DNA of 26,600 nucleotides from Balamuthia mandrillaris (Eukaryota > Discosea > Longamoebia > Balamuthiidae). The translations under genes were made by a program, and so were the position numbers. How positions within the stretch are numbered: the first letter of the stretch is position 1; every line of letters starts with the position of its first letter. A model generated the notes under the pieces. The model ran no database searches and was not told the DNA's origin. It was given only the letters and a program-made list of their open reading frames with translations. Positions 1 through 8,622 of this stretch are shown here, piece after piece. The DNA is taken from positions 1 to 26,600 of the forward strand of contig JAVKOQ010000572.1 of assembly GCA_031835245.1 (NCBI GenBank), read 5' to 3'.

Positions 1-1526
1 TGCTGCTGCTGGCTGCGCTGAAAGGCCTCAATGTACTGTCGGCCTTGGTTGTGATGAGGGTGAAGGGAGTGATGGCGCTGCTGCGCCGAACTGTGGTGAT
101 GATACGAAGAGGAGAAGGAGTGCTTCTGAGGTGCCGAGCCAAAGCCCTTCCGAAACTCCAGCTCCGATTCTTGTGCGGAGCCCAAGTCAGGGAACACCGA
201 GGAGGCAGAGCGTGAATAATGACCGAGAGGGTGGAGGGAAGAGGAGGTTGTGTGATGAGACGGAGCCGAAAAGGAAGTGGCGGCGTTAGTGTAGGCACCA
301 ACACCACCAACGCCTGTGGCGCAGGGTGAACCGGCCGTCATAGTAGCAGCAATGGTGGTGGTGTAGGGGGCTTGCCTCTCTTGTGGCCAGGAGTTGGGAA
401 GATTGTAAGGATAGCCACTCTGTTGCTGGAACATGGAGAACTGTTGTTGCTGTGGGAGGGAGCCTTCTTGGGGTGGTTGGTGATGAAGCTGGAAGCCACC
501 ACCGAGTCCGCCAAGAGCGTTTTGTGCCTCGTAGGCAGCGGGGTCCCAGCTGTAGCCCATAGCAGAGTTATGATGAGCGGATGCTCGGGGTGAGACCGCA
601 TCATCATCATCCTCGTCCTGGTGGCGGGGCTGCATCGTGCCGTTACTCAAGTGGTGATGGTGTTGGGGAGGAGGCATCATGTGTCGACGTTCCTTGAACA
701 TCATATCTTCCTCTTTCACCTCCACGTTCATGTCGTCACTGTTGTAGCGAGCAGAGGCTGTGTGGCTAAAAGAATGGAAGGAAGTGGGCGAGGGCGACGG
801 AGAGGGAGAGGGAGAGTGAGAGTGCGGAGAGGAAGGAGGCGAAGGACCATTGAGATAAGACATCACCAATGGATCCGAATTGGCATTAAAGGTACTGACA
901 TACTGTGTGAAGGAAGCGGCACCAGAAGGCGGCACAGCTGAAAAGGAGAAGGAGGATTGTCCATCATTTTGTTGCAGGCATGACTCGGCCTCAGCTTTGC
1001 TTTGGAGGTGAGTATAGTGGTGGCTGGTGTTTCCTCGGGAACCCCTGCGACAGCTGCTCACCCACGGAAAGGCCTTGCGGACGATCCTTCCAAATGCAGC
1101 CGGAGTTGTGGGTTCCCAATTTCTAGCCCTACAGAGGGCCAGGTATTCCTCGTACAACACCTTCTTCTCAATGGAGCGGTCGTAACTCAGTTTGTAATTC
1201 TCCTTTAACCTGTAAAGCGAGAGAGAGGAGTGAGTTGAAGACAAAAGGAAGAAGTAAGAAGCGACAAAGAAACAAGCAACGGACCAGCGAGCCACAGACT
1301 CCCGCAGTTGATCTTTGGAGAACTTGACTGGACGCTCGTCCATTGCCTGAGGCGGTTGTTGGGGGTGGAAGTGACCAGTGGTCCCTACTGCAGCGTGCTC
1401 ATTGAAGGTTTGTTGCAGCGGCGCTACTCTGAAGCTAACAGAGCCGCCGTGGCCCTCCTCAGAGTCCATTGCTTGCCGGCTGTGCGGAGAGCCTGGAGAG
1501 GCGGTAAGTGTTTGTTGGGAGTGCAT
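1..1526 (-). CDS. RFX-family winged-helix transcription factor, C-terminus cut by the window edge
   Basis: Two exons seen: 1526-1285 and 1209-1 (still open at base 1). The intron 1284-1210 joins in phase 2 and rebuilds a Trp codon at residue 81. The ATG at 1526 has an in-frame TAA just upstream. Residues about 72-146 match the RFX DNA-binding domain: an ARWLKENY helix, then KKVLYEEYLALCR, a TPAAFGRIVRKAFPW segment and the wing RRGSRGNTSHHY, which corresponds to the family's RRLGTRGxSKYHYYG. Family knowledge: RFX proteins bind X-box DNA as nuclear regulators. The remaining 330 or so visible residues are low complexity: SP repeats, His and Gln runs, and an acidic patch. No RFX dimerisation domain is visible, but the C-terminus lies outside the window. 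The intron sits inside the DNA-binding domain, which hides this gene from intron-blind searches. Domain identity is strong; the exact target and role are unknown. Confidence 0.88.
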   Translation of the reverse strand, partial: MHSQQTLTASPGSPHSRQAMDSEEGHGGSVSFRVAPLQQTFNEHAAVGTTGHFHPQQPPQAMDERPVKFSKDQLRESVARWSVACFFVASYFFLLSSTHSSLSLYRLKENYKLSYDRSIEKKVLYEEYLALCRARNWEPTTPAAFGRIVRKAFPWVSSCRRGSRGNTSHHYTHLQSKAEAESCLQQNDGQSSFSFSAVPPSGAASFTQYVSTFNANSDPLVMSYLNGPSPPSSPHSHSPSPSPSPSPTSFHSFSHTASARYNSDDMNVEVKEEDMMFKERRHMMPPPQHHHHLSNGTMQPRHQDEDDDDAVSPRASAHHNSAMGYSWDPAAYEAQNALGGLGGGFQLHHQPPQEGSLPQQQQFSMFQQQSGYPYNLPNSWPQERQAPYTTTIAATMTAGSPCATGVGGVGAYTNAATSFSAPSHHTTSSSLHPLGHYSRSASSVFPDLGSAQESELEFRKGFGSAPQKHSFSSSYHHHSSAQQRHHSLHPHHNQGRQYIEAFQRSQQQ

Positions 1527-2426
1527 TGTGCGACTGTTCGGTCTTCTTTAAGATTGTTTTCGGTTCTTACGCTGTCAGAAACTGTGAGAGAAAAGCCAAG
1601 CTACCAAGGAACGTGATCTTGGCTGCTGTTCCTAAGGTCTTTTGAAGAATAAAGAGTGATACCAGGAAAGAGAAAAAAAAAAGGTTCTGAATGAGGAAAA
1701 AGAAACTACAAAAGGGAGAAATCGGGCGGAGTGAACGTACTTGTTCGGTCTAACGATTTTTTTTTATTTTAGCCACCGGATCGAGAATGAGCAGCAGTCA
1801 ACGCAGTCATGCACGCTATCTCCTGCAACTCTGAGGATTATTTCAAAACAAAAGCAAAGGTCAATCTTTCGAAAAAAAGAACACGTCAAAAACAAAATAA
1901 ACTCCAAACAAAAAATCGTAGTACAAAAAAAAAATCTACCCTCTCTTCCGGGTTTGTGGTTTGGTTGTGGAAAAAACGGTCACACCACCCACTCTCATGC
2001 AAAAAAAAAATCCCTCCCACCTCTTTTTTTTTTCGCCTTCGCAAAAAAACCCCGAAGGATGGAAAAAAAACACAAAGGCAAGGGGAGAGGGGTGAGACAG
2101 AGAGGAGAGAGGGGGAAAAAAAACGCTTTTTAAAAAATTAATCCAGCGCCCTTTCTCTCTTCTTCCTCTGCTGCTACTTTTTCTTTTCTGGAATGGAAAC
2201 GAAAAACACTGCGCGCTCTCTTTAACCAAACTACGTGCCCTTGGGTCAGCTTTGCTTTTTTGTCGTAGGCGCTAAAATCTCCCTCTTCCTTCCCCCCGCA
2301 AAGGCAGTTGTAGGCCGCGCGATGACGGTTTATTTTTTTTATTTCGTCTGCTTCCTTTCTTTTTTTTTTTTTTTTGTGACAGGTGATTAATCATTTGAGG
2401 ATTGTTTTGGTTGAATAGCTAAATAA
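1527..2426. other. Gene-poor upstream region of the RFX-like gene
   Basis: No convincing gene on either strand. The stretch is dominated by A and T homopolymers and purine or pyrimidine tracts (1670-1690, 1920-2140, 2330-2376). Short open frames here are Lys/Phe-rich translations of those tracts. TGATTAATCA, a perfect 10-base palindrome, lies at 2384-2393. The region probably holds the 5' UTR and promoter of the minus-strand RFX-like gene. Confidence 0.5.
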
Positions 2427-2434
2427 TGTCGACA
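2427..2434. promoter_or_regulatory. TGTCGACA palindrome, single copy
   Basis: An exact 8-base palindrome in an AT-rich setting, two bases upstream of an ATG (2437) that opens a 15-codon frame ending at a GTAAAT donor-like site. The same word lies close to other gene starts in the window (3686-3732, 8276-8283, 10701-10748). The role is inferred, not shown. Confidence 0.4.
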
Positions 2435-2436
2435 AT

Positions 2437-2930
2437 ATGGATCATCTAAGGAAAATATGTCGGCATAATCTCATCAAAAAGGTAAATCTTGGGGCAGCCG
2501 ATTGGATGGATACCAAAGTTCCGCATGTGTGGTGGCTGGGAGTGAACAAAGCTTCCTTCACGCCACACAAAGCCAAAGGGGCAAGGGGGGAAATAAAAGA
2601 AGAAGAGTTTGGCAAGTTCATCCCCCCCAATGGGCTTATGCTTGGAGGATGCCCATTGGTGGATGCGGTACTCTGGTAGGGAGCTGGCCAGCGGAGCGTG
2701 TGAGTTCAGCTCGGACAGGATGATGAGGTGTAGGAGGCTTTGCTTGAAAGCAGGCCGTGCGAAAACGCAAAAGCATCCTACGGCGGACTGCATCATCTGA
2801 GTGATTCACAAGGTCGTCCCTCTGGCGATTGTCAGCGGTAGGGCGGGTGATGAAGGTCGGGTTTACCGTCTGTTGTGCGTAATCCTACCCCCATAAGGTT
2901 GGAGTCCTCTGAACAAAAAAGACTCCAAGC
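2437..2930. other. Intergenic stretch with inverted repeats, possible ncRNA
   Basis: No recognisable protein on either strand; the open frames are short and compositionally odd. A perfect 9-bp hairpin lies at 2627-2659 (CCAATGGGC pairing with GCCCATTGG, 15-base loop). Smaller stems follow: GAGCT/AGCTC around 2680-2715, and GGAGTC/GACTCC around 2901-2926. The start is marked by a TGTCGACA element. I could not assign it to RNase P, MRP, SRP, U3 or any snRNA. It could equally be an untranslated or degenerate region. Confidence 0.3.
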
Positions 2931-3011
2931 CGGGCCTTTTCTAGAGTTCTTCGTCCCTCCTGCATTCATTAACAACCCCCAACAAAAGCATACATTCAAA
3001 CCTCACACACA

Positions 3012-3584
3012 ATGCTAAGGCTCATCTTGCTTGCTGCTGCTGTTGCCTTCTTGGCCAACTGCGCTGTAGGTTTGTGCTTTTTTGTGTTCCTGCACACTCT
3101 CTCTTTTTCTTTCTGCGCGCATACGTCGCTTCATCTTCTTTGGTCTAACATTAAAAAAGCAAATGTAGCAACGGATTGCTACGTTTCGTTCACTCCCTAC
3201 ACGAACGCTTCCTGTGAGCAGAAGGCCTCTCAGGTGAACGGCTGCATGACGGCGATGGCCATCAGCGGAGAGTGCAAGCCGCTGGAGGGTGGGAGGAGCG
3301 CCATCCTCAACTGCGAGGCTAAGAACGGCACCTTCTACGCCTCGGATGACTGCGCGGACGAGACGGCCGTGGTATTCGCGGACCAGCAGTGCGTGCAGGT
3401 GCTGGCATTGGGCGTCTACCTCAAGGTCCAGTGGGACGTGGATTGCTACGGCAATGCTTTTGATGGCGTGGGGGCGAGTGGCCACTCCGGCAGCGAAGAG
3501 GCCGTCGTCGTGGTTGGTGATGGCGATGAAGTCACCGACTCGTCAGCAGTCTCCCTTTCTTCTTCGTGGTGGCTGATGCACTGA
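3012..3584 (+). CDS. Small secreted cysteine-rich protein (unknown family)
   Basis: The first exon encodes a clear signal peptide (MLRLILLAAAVAFLANCAVA). An intron is proposed at 3070-3168 (GT to TAG, 99 bases, phase 1). Removing it joins the signal peptide directly to TDCYVSFTPY and gives 157 residues. The intron length is a multiple of three and it has no stop, so retention would give 190 residues with a hydrophobic insert. The mature part has eight Cys before residue 120 and two N-glycosylation sequons (NAS, NGT), fitting an extracellular disulphide-bonded domain. The tail is Gly/Ser/Asp-rich; a GPI signal is not convincing. I do not recognise the family. The CACACACAATG start context is clean. 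Confidence 0.75.
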   Translation: MLRLILLAAAVAFLANCAVGLCFFVFLHTLSFSFCAHTSLHLLWSNIKKANVATDCYVSFTPYTNASCEQKASQVNGCMTAMAISGECKPLEGGRSAILNCEAKNGTFYASDDCADETAVVFADQQCVQVLALGVYLKVQWDVDCYGNAFDGVGASGHSGSEEAVVVVGDGDEVTDSSAVSLSSSWWLMH

Positions 3585-3685
3585 GCCTCTAGAGCGGAAG
3601 CTTGGACCCCACACTTCTGTAAAGACCCTCACCTCGCTCTGTTTCTCTCTTGCCCCTCAAAAAAAATCTGCTTGCCTTAGTTTTT

Positions 3686-3732
3686 TGTCGACGCTGACAA
3701 ATTGATGTCGACACATAAATTGATTGTCGACA
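3686..3732. promoter_or_regulatory. Three GTCGAC elements upstream of the kinase-CYTH gene
   Basis: GTCGAC cores lie at 3687-3692, 3707-3712 and 3726-3731, all preceded by T; the last two are full TGTCGACA palindromes. Spacing is 20 and 19 bases, about two helical turns. They lie 76-120 bases before the ATG at 3807. Similar triplets or single copies sit near other starts in this window. Confidence 0.45.
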
Positions 3733-3806
3733 ATTACGGGCCAAAAAGGAGAAGAAAGGAGGAGCAATAGTTGAGGAGTAAAAGGTGCTTTTGTTTTAAC
3801 CCCGGC

Positions 3807-4109
3807 ATGTCTTCCGTTGGCTCTGTGAACCGTCGTCTGTCGCACCTTTGCGCCCATCTCACGGGAGCACCATCCATTCAACTTGCTGGGGAGAACGCTC
3901 TGCGGCCCTTCTTCACAAAGGCGGAGCAGGAGGTTTCAGCCGGCCCATCTTCTTCGGCCTCCGCCGACGCGAGAAGAAAGAAGAAGAACAAGTTTTATGA
4001 GCATGACGAACAGTTGGACACCACTCGGTTGGTTGTTTTATTTTCAAAACGCTTTTTTCCTCTCTAACGTCGCAAACCATTACCTTTCTCTCTCTCTCTC
4101 TCTCTCTCG

Positions 4110-4153
<44 letters not shown>

Positions 4154-4503
4154 CTCTCTCTCTTCTCTTCTCTTCTCTTTCTCCTCTTGTTGCGTTGAAA
4201 AAAGAGGACAAACCAAAGAGGACGCGTCATGTCTCACGGAAGAAATCGAGATGCGAGTGGAGTTCGACGAGGCCAAACAAAAGTACGAGCTTGCTCCCGT
4301 CCCGCATACCGTCTCCTATGACCAAGGCTTCTTCTACGCCACTCGTGCTATTGAGCTGGTATGCTTTCTATTCTTTCGTTGCCTTTTTTGTTCTTGTTGT
4401 ATTGACTGATGAACCAAATGAAGCTGCGCGAGAAACAACCAGACAAAGTGATATGTGTAGGTGTGGCTGGACCACCTGGCGCTGGGTATGCCATTTCTTC
4501 TGT

Positions 4504-4540
<37 letters not shown>

Positions 4541-4970
4541 TTACTTTATTTGCTCTTCTTGCAGCAAGACAACTTTGGCCAAGCAAATTGCAGGGTAATG
4601 TTCCTCCTACACACCTTGGCATATCCATTCTTTGCTTATACTTTCTCTGTCATGCACAGTGTTTTGGGAGAAGCGCTTGTCATTCCGTTGGAAAGCTTTG
4701 TCAAAGTGGACAAGGTCATTGATGCCAACTATGACGACATCTCTTTGGTCGAGTTTACTCTTGTCGAGGTAACCCTCGTTTCCTTCCTTTAATGCTTATC
4801 GTTCTTTTTTTAAAACTGAGCATGCTCGTTGTAGACTGCATTGAAAGAGCTTAAAGAAGGGAAGACCACTCAAATCCCACAAGTGACAGTCTTCTCACAA
4901 GAGAATCGCAAACGAACTGGCTTTAACACTGTCCGAGTTCCCAAGTCACAGATTGTCATTTTAGAGGTTT

Positions 4971-5009
<39 letters not shown>

Positions 5010-6278
5010 TCCGTTTGCCTTTTTGTTTAAAAAACACCAAACATAAGGGTTCCTATGCGCTTAATCCTAGCATTAACTATCTTCATGATGTTACAATCGC
5101 TATCACTGGAGGTGTCCATCTCGATCTCATAAAACACATCTTCCGCGATACTGTCACCAGCAGAGCCGCCAACAAAGTAACTTTCTTTCTCTCTCTATCT
5201 CTCTCTCACTCGCTTTCTCACCCTCCCTCTCTCACAAACTATTCTACAAATGCACTCATTTTTACACTTAAAGGATGCATTAGTACAAATAACACATGTC
5301 ATGTTCCCAATGTACAAAGCGTTCATTGAGCCAGATCTAAAGAACGCGATGATAAGGATTCATAGCACATACAATCCTATGGAAGCTATGGTCGATCCTA
5401 GTTATTCTTGCAAGGTTCCTTCCTCTTCTAGATCGTTTCTTCTCGTTCTCCGCCTTTTTCTCGGGATCGTGCTCGTACCCGTTCTCGTTCTACCTCTCTC
5501 TTTATCTAACAATAGAAAAACATAAAGGCCAACTTCAAAGATTTAGAAGGAGATGAAGAAGCCATTAAAAACAAGCTAAAGGGACGTTTCCGACAGGAGC
5601 CTCTTAATGTCAAACGAACCATCTCAGACATGTATCTCTATCCTCCCAAGTACAACCGCGACTCTGTGTATCAGGCAGATCGCAGCAACTGGATTCGCAT
5701 ACGCAGAATGGATGGCTTATTCTTTATCAATTTTTATGCAGAGGTATCTTGTCTTGTCTGTTTTGTTGTTGGGCTGTGTTTCTTTTCTCACTTCTTACTT
5801 TCAACGCAAAGGTGATGGATGCAACGCTGAATGTTCGTCCCACTGTTGACTTTGAGATCTCCGTAAAGACTATTAGTGGTTTGCTTTCTTTGGGCTACCA
5901 AATCGGAGCAATTTTGAACAGGTTTGTTCTTTCTTCTGTTTTACTTCTATCCTTGTGTTATCTTATTCTTGTACCCACTTGTTTCTACATCGAAAAAACA
6001 GAACGTCTGAAGTGTGGTTCAAAGCCAATGGATTGATGGTCACAAAGGAGGAGATGAAAGAGTTGGGAAAGACATACATCCAAATCAAGGGCAAGAAACG
6101 AGGCGACGTCATCGCATTAGCCAAAGTGTTGGGCATGGACGAGCACCACATCCCTCAATCGTTCCTTCAACTGTACTTCCGTCAGCTGCAAAAAAGAAAG
6201 AAGGGCAGCTTGCAGAGAGGCACAACAACAACTATGCAACAAACACAACAAGATGAAGAAGAGACAATGACATCATAA
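3807..6278 (+). CDS. P-loop uridine-kinase-like plus CYTH (triphosphate tunnel) protein, TTM1/TTM2 type
   Basis: Eleven exons joined in phase: 3807-4031, 4221-4358, 4424-4485, 4565-4594, 4660-4768, 4835-4966, 5048-5176, 5274-5414, 5528-5743, 5812-5921, 6002-6278; 522 residues. The Walker A motif GPPGAGKT (residues 137-144) is rebuilt only after splicing. Downstream come a VDANYDD-like substrate region, VILEGSYAL, TGGVHLDLIKHIFRD and MYKAFIEPDLK, in the order of plant TTM1/TTM2. The CYTH part (about 290-500) keeps IRIRR and further basic and acidic residues expected to line the tunnel. Plant relatives act as (pyro)phosphatases and have a C-terminal membrane anchor. Here the C-terminus is a polar K/Q/E/T tail without a helix anchor, so it is probably soluble. 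The exon 1/2 boundary is the least certain join. The gene ends 34 bases from the convergent CDIN1-like gene. Confidence 0.9.
4086..4180 (+). repeat. (CT)n microsatellite in intron 1 of the kinase-CYTH gene
   Basis: CT dinucleotide tract with a few GC interruptions, within intron 4032-4220. Comparable sense-strand CT tracts lie in introns at about 4504-4536, 4976-5006, 13303-13366, 17794-17820, 18097-18133, 21003-21113 and 22888-22910. Confidence 0.9.
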
Positions 6279-6312
6279 CAAGAAAGAAATGCCGTTGCAC
6301 AAAACAAAAAGT

Positions 6313-6556
6313 TCATTCTTCAGAGGTAAGAAGAGAAGAGAGGTCTAACACAGAAGCATCCAGCAGCATTACTCCTTCAGGTACTTGAAAGCTCTCGCAA
6401 TAGCCTAAACTGAAGATAACTGCGCCGGGTCCCCACGTGCTGCAGTAGCGAGACAGCTGCTTGTGAATGTCGCGTTGAGGAAATGGCAAGTCCGCTCCGA
6501 AAAAGTTCTTTGCTGTTGTTTTGTTTGGTAAGTTTGTTCTCTCTAGCTCGCTCCCT

Positions 6557-6602
<46 letters not shown>

Positions 6603-7080
6603 GTTCGAAAAGCAAAAGAAGAATGGGGTAGAAAGGAGAAACCTTCAATCCAACGAACAGGTTTGGAGTTGATGCTGACTGAGTCCAACAACACAAAGTC
6701 TGGCGTGTTGACCGCCCGATCGAACAACAGCTGCTGCTCCTCCGTTAATTCCTCCTGTCTCTTGAATCGTATGCCCTGTCCCTTGAGATACTCCTCGATG
6801 ATGCTCTCGAAACGTTCGCTATCCTCGATTTGCCTGGCTTGATCGTTGTTAGTGACCACGTCCAAGGACTGCGCCATCGCCAGTTGAGCCATGTCTCTGC
6901 TGCTTCCTCCAAAGCCGCTCTGTCGATCGGAGGGCTCACGAATGGCTTTGCGGATGCGTTGCTTGGACCAGCCTCGTGCCGTGAGGATGGCTCGAAAGGC
7001 GGTCATCGGAGGAACGTCCAGCTGATGTGAAATGCTGCCGATGTCCTCTCCTCTGTCGTACATTTGTTTCATTCTTTGGG
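6313..7080 (-). CDS. CDIN1: CDIN1 (C15orf41)-like PD-(D/E)XK nuclease domain
   Basis: Exons 7080-6643 and 6512-6313 (intron 6642-6513, GT to CAG, phase 1). The protein shows a helical HTH part (ISHQLDVPPMTAFRAIL), then an IEEYLKGQGI segment, TPDFVLLD, RWIEAKNFFG and WGPGAVIFSLGY. These align in order with human CDIN1 (TPDFIL, HWIESKASFG, FGPGLVIYWYG). The Asp of TPDF and E-x-K of IEAK are the expected PD-(D/E)XK catalytic residues and are intact. Human CDIN1 works with codanin-1 and is mutated in dyserythropoietic anaemia. The intron lies exactly inside IE|AK. The visible N-terminus is too short for a full CDIN1, so the gene very probably continues into the frame at 8276-7151, with a proposed intron 7150-7081 that keeps phase. 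The intron carries the CT tract on the antisense strand (6556-6598). Confidence 0.9.
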
Positions 7081-7103
7081 CTGCATTGTATCTTCGTTGT
7101 CAG

Positions 7104-8276
7104 CTAACAGGCCAGTGAGCGAAAGATGAAAGAAGAAAGTAACAACGAACCAGAGTTCATAGCGAACGAATGTCGAGTCATCGCTCGAAAGCTCAACGCC
7201 CAAAACCGCAAAGACCGCAACAACGCGAAGGTCAACACCACTCCTTCCTCTCCTTCTCCCTCTTCTTCTTCTTCTTCTTCTTCTTCATCCTCCTCTCTCA
7301 TTCCCCTCTTCCTCCTCGTACATATCTGCTCTCTGGCTCTCGCCAGCAGCCTCCCGTCCTGCTGCAACACCCCCCAATGGCCTCTCACGCAGAGCAAGTC
7401 GCTCAGCCGTTGTTGCTCGTGGCGGGATAAGATGGTCCTGGTAGGCCACGCCAGCGGTTTGCTCTGCGGTTGGAAGCTGGCCAGGAAGTTGTCTATCTCG
7501 GCTCGTTTGGCGGTTAGGACGGCTTGTTTGGCTTGTTCCTCTGGCGTTTGTTTAGCGCTTTCTATTTCTTCTTCCTTCTCTTTTTCTTCTTCTTTGTGTT
7601 TCGGCGTTTCGAGCTTTCTTCGTTTTGTGGATGGTTTGTTTTTTGCTTCATCCGTCTTCCTCACCTCCTCACTCCCTTTGTCAAATTTTTCTTCTTTGCT
7701 TTGAGGAGGAGGACCTCTCTTTCGTTTCTTTGTTGTGGTGATGGTGGACAGCATGTTGTGGTAGGCGGAGTAGTACCATGCCTTCCGTTTCTCCATCTCC
7801 GCTTCCGCTTGCGCTTTCTTCCGTTTGGCCTCTTCCTTCTTCTGCTGTTTATGCTCTTCTCTTTCTTTCTTTTGCTGTTGCTGCTTCTGGTCGTGTTCTT
7901 CTCTTCTTTTCCCCCTTGGCCAGCGTTGCTTTGTCACAATGGAGCGCAGTGTGACTCGTTCTTTCCTCCCTGCTTCCGCGGGTAGCTTGATGGCCGGTTG
8001 CTCTTTCTCGTCATCCTGCTTTTCTCCTCTTAAACGTGTGTTGCGAGGTCGTACCTCCTCATCGCGCTGTTTACGGGGCCTTTTCCTATCACCTCCTCCT
8101 CCCCCTTCTGTTCTCTTGCGTTGGCTTTCCTGCCGTTCTTCCGTGGTTGCTCTTCTTCTCTTCCGTTCCATCCCTTTCCTTTGGTTTCTTTCTTCTTTCT
8201 TTCCTTGAGTCTTTTTCACGACGACACGAAAATATCTGATCGTCGGATGATCAGATCGTGACGGAGTCTGGTCCAT
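7104..8276 (-). CDS. Charged K/E/R/Q-rich nuclear-type protein, probably the N-terminal extension of the CDIN1-like protein
   Basis: Open frame from ATG 8276 to a TAG at 7104. The sequence is dominated by K, E, R and Q with several basic nuclear-localisation-like clusters (KRKRGP, TKRRK, ERKRRR), a long coiled-coil-like KKEREEHKQQKKE region and an acidic (GAA)n-encoded Glu run near 7262-7290. A less biased segment, ILSRHEQQRLSDLL, faintly resembles the first helix of human CDIN1. The stop lies 24 bases before the first CDIN1-like exon. Splicing 7151 to 7080 joins the two in phase, giving about 587 residues. A separate 390-residue gene is the alternative. The ATG abuts a TGTCGACA element. Another in-frame ATG lies at 8300. 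Confidence 0.6.
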   Translation of the reverse strand: MDQTPSRSDHPTIRYFRVVVKKTQGKKEERNQRKGMERKRRRATTEERQESQRKRTEGGGGGDRKRPRKQRDEEVRPRNTRLRGEKQDDEKEQPAIKLPAEAGRKERVTLRSIVTKQRWPRGKRREEHDQKQQQQKKEREEHKQQKKEEAKRKKAQAEAEMEKRKAWYYSAYHNMLSTITTTKKRKRGPPPQSKEEKFDKGSEEVRKTDEAKNKPSTKRRKLETPKHKEEEKEKEEEIESAKQTPEEQAKQAVLTAKRAEIDNFLASFQPQSKPLAWPTRTILSRHEQQRLSDLLCVRGHWGVLQQDGRLLARAREQICTRRKRGMREEDEEEEEEEEEGEGEEGVVLTFALLRSLRFWALSFRAMTRHSFAMNSGSLLLSSFIFRSLAC

Positions 8277-8283
8277 GTCGACA
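8276..8283. promoter_or_regulatory. TGTCGACA palindrome abutting a start codon
   Basis: On the minus strand the sequence reads TGTCGACATGG, so the last bases of the element overlap the ATG at 8276. The element lies between this start and the U2 snRNA gene, in a 122-base gap shared by the two transcription units. Confidence 0.45.
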
Positions 8284-8398
8284 CGAAAAGCACTGGACAC
8301 AGGTTATAGCCAACTACAATTCCAGACCCTTTCCTCGCCCATAACTGAAAACTCAAAGAGGTGCAGGAACAAGAGAGCTCGCAGCAAAGCCAGGAACC

Positions 8399-8622
8399 AT
8401 CTTCTCGGACATCGGCTCCGATCAAGTGTAGTATCTGTTCTATCTAGCTTAATCCCTGGATGACAGTCCTTTCTCCAAGACTGTCTCTTATGATTAAACT
8501 TATTTTTCTCCCTAGGGAGGGTGAGAGGTACTCTTGGTTCGCTGGCTTGCCGGCTGAACCGCCTCACTCCGCGGATCGGCTCTGCATAGCACTCCTGCAG
8601 AGTTTGTTGCAACGGTCCACCT
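8399..8622 (+). ncRNA. U2 spliceosomal snRNA
   Basis: The 5' end ATCTTCTCGG followed by GATCAAGTGTAGTATCTGTT reproduces the near-universal U2 start, including GUAGUA, which pairs with the intron branch site. A stem-loop follows (ACAGTC...GACTGT, 8463-8485), then an Sm-like ATTTTTC (8507-8513), a GC-rich stem III region, and a terminal stem-loop, CTCTGCA...TGCAGAG, with a UAGCACUCC loop like the U2B''/A'-binding loop, ending near ACGGTCCACC. Length is about 224 bases against 188 in human, with the extra length in the 3' half. It is needed for pre-mRNA splicing in this intron-rich genome. The 5' end is well placed; the 3' end is approximate. Confidence 0.93.

Noticed and set aside
2683-2735. 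Resemblance to RNase P RNA core text
   Set aside because: The likeness is short and the flanking conserved regions that should form helix P4 are not found.
4060-4280. Long frames reading SLSLSL on plus or ERERER on minus at CT tracts (also near 6560, 13300, 17800, 18100, 21000)
   Set aside because: They are translations of intronic (CT)n microsatellites; the true exons on either side splice in phase without them.
7126-7704. Plus-strand frame beginning MKEESNNEPEFIANECRVIA
   Set aside because: After about 40 plausible residues it becomes Ser/Phe/Leu text that mirrors the charged minus-strand coding sequence; treated as antisense shadow.
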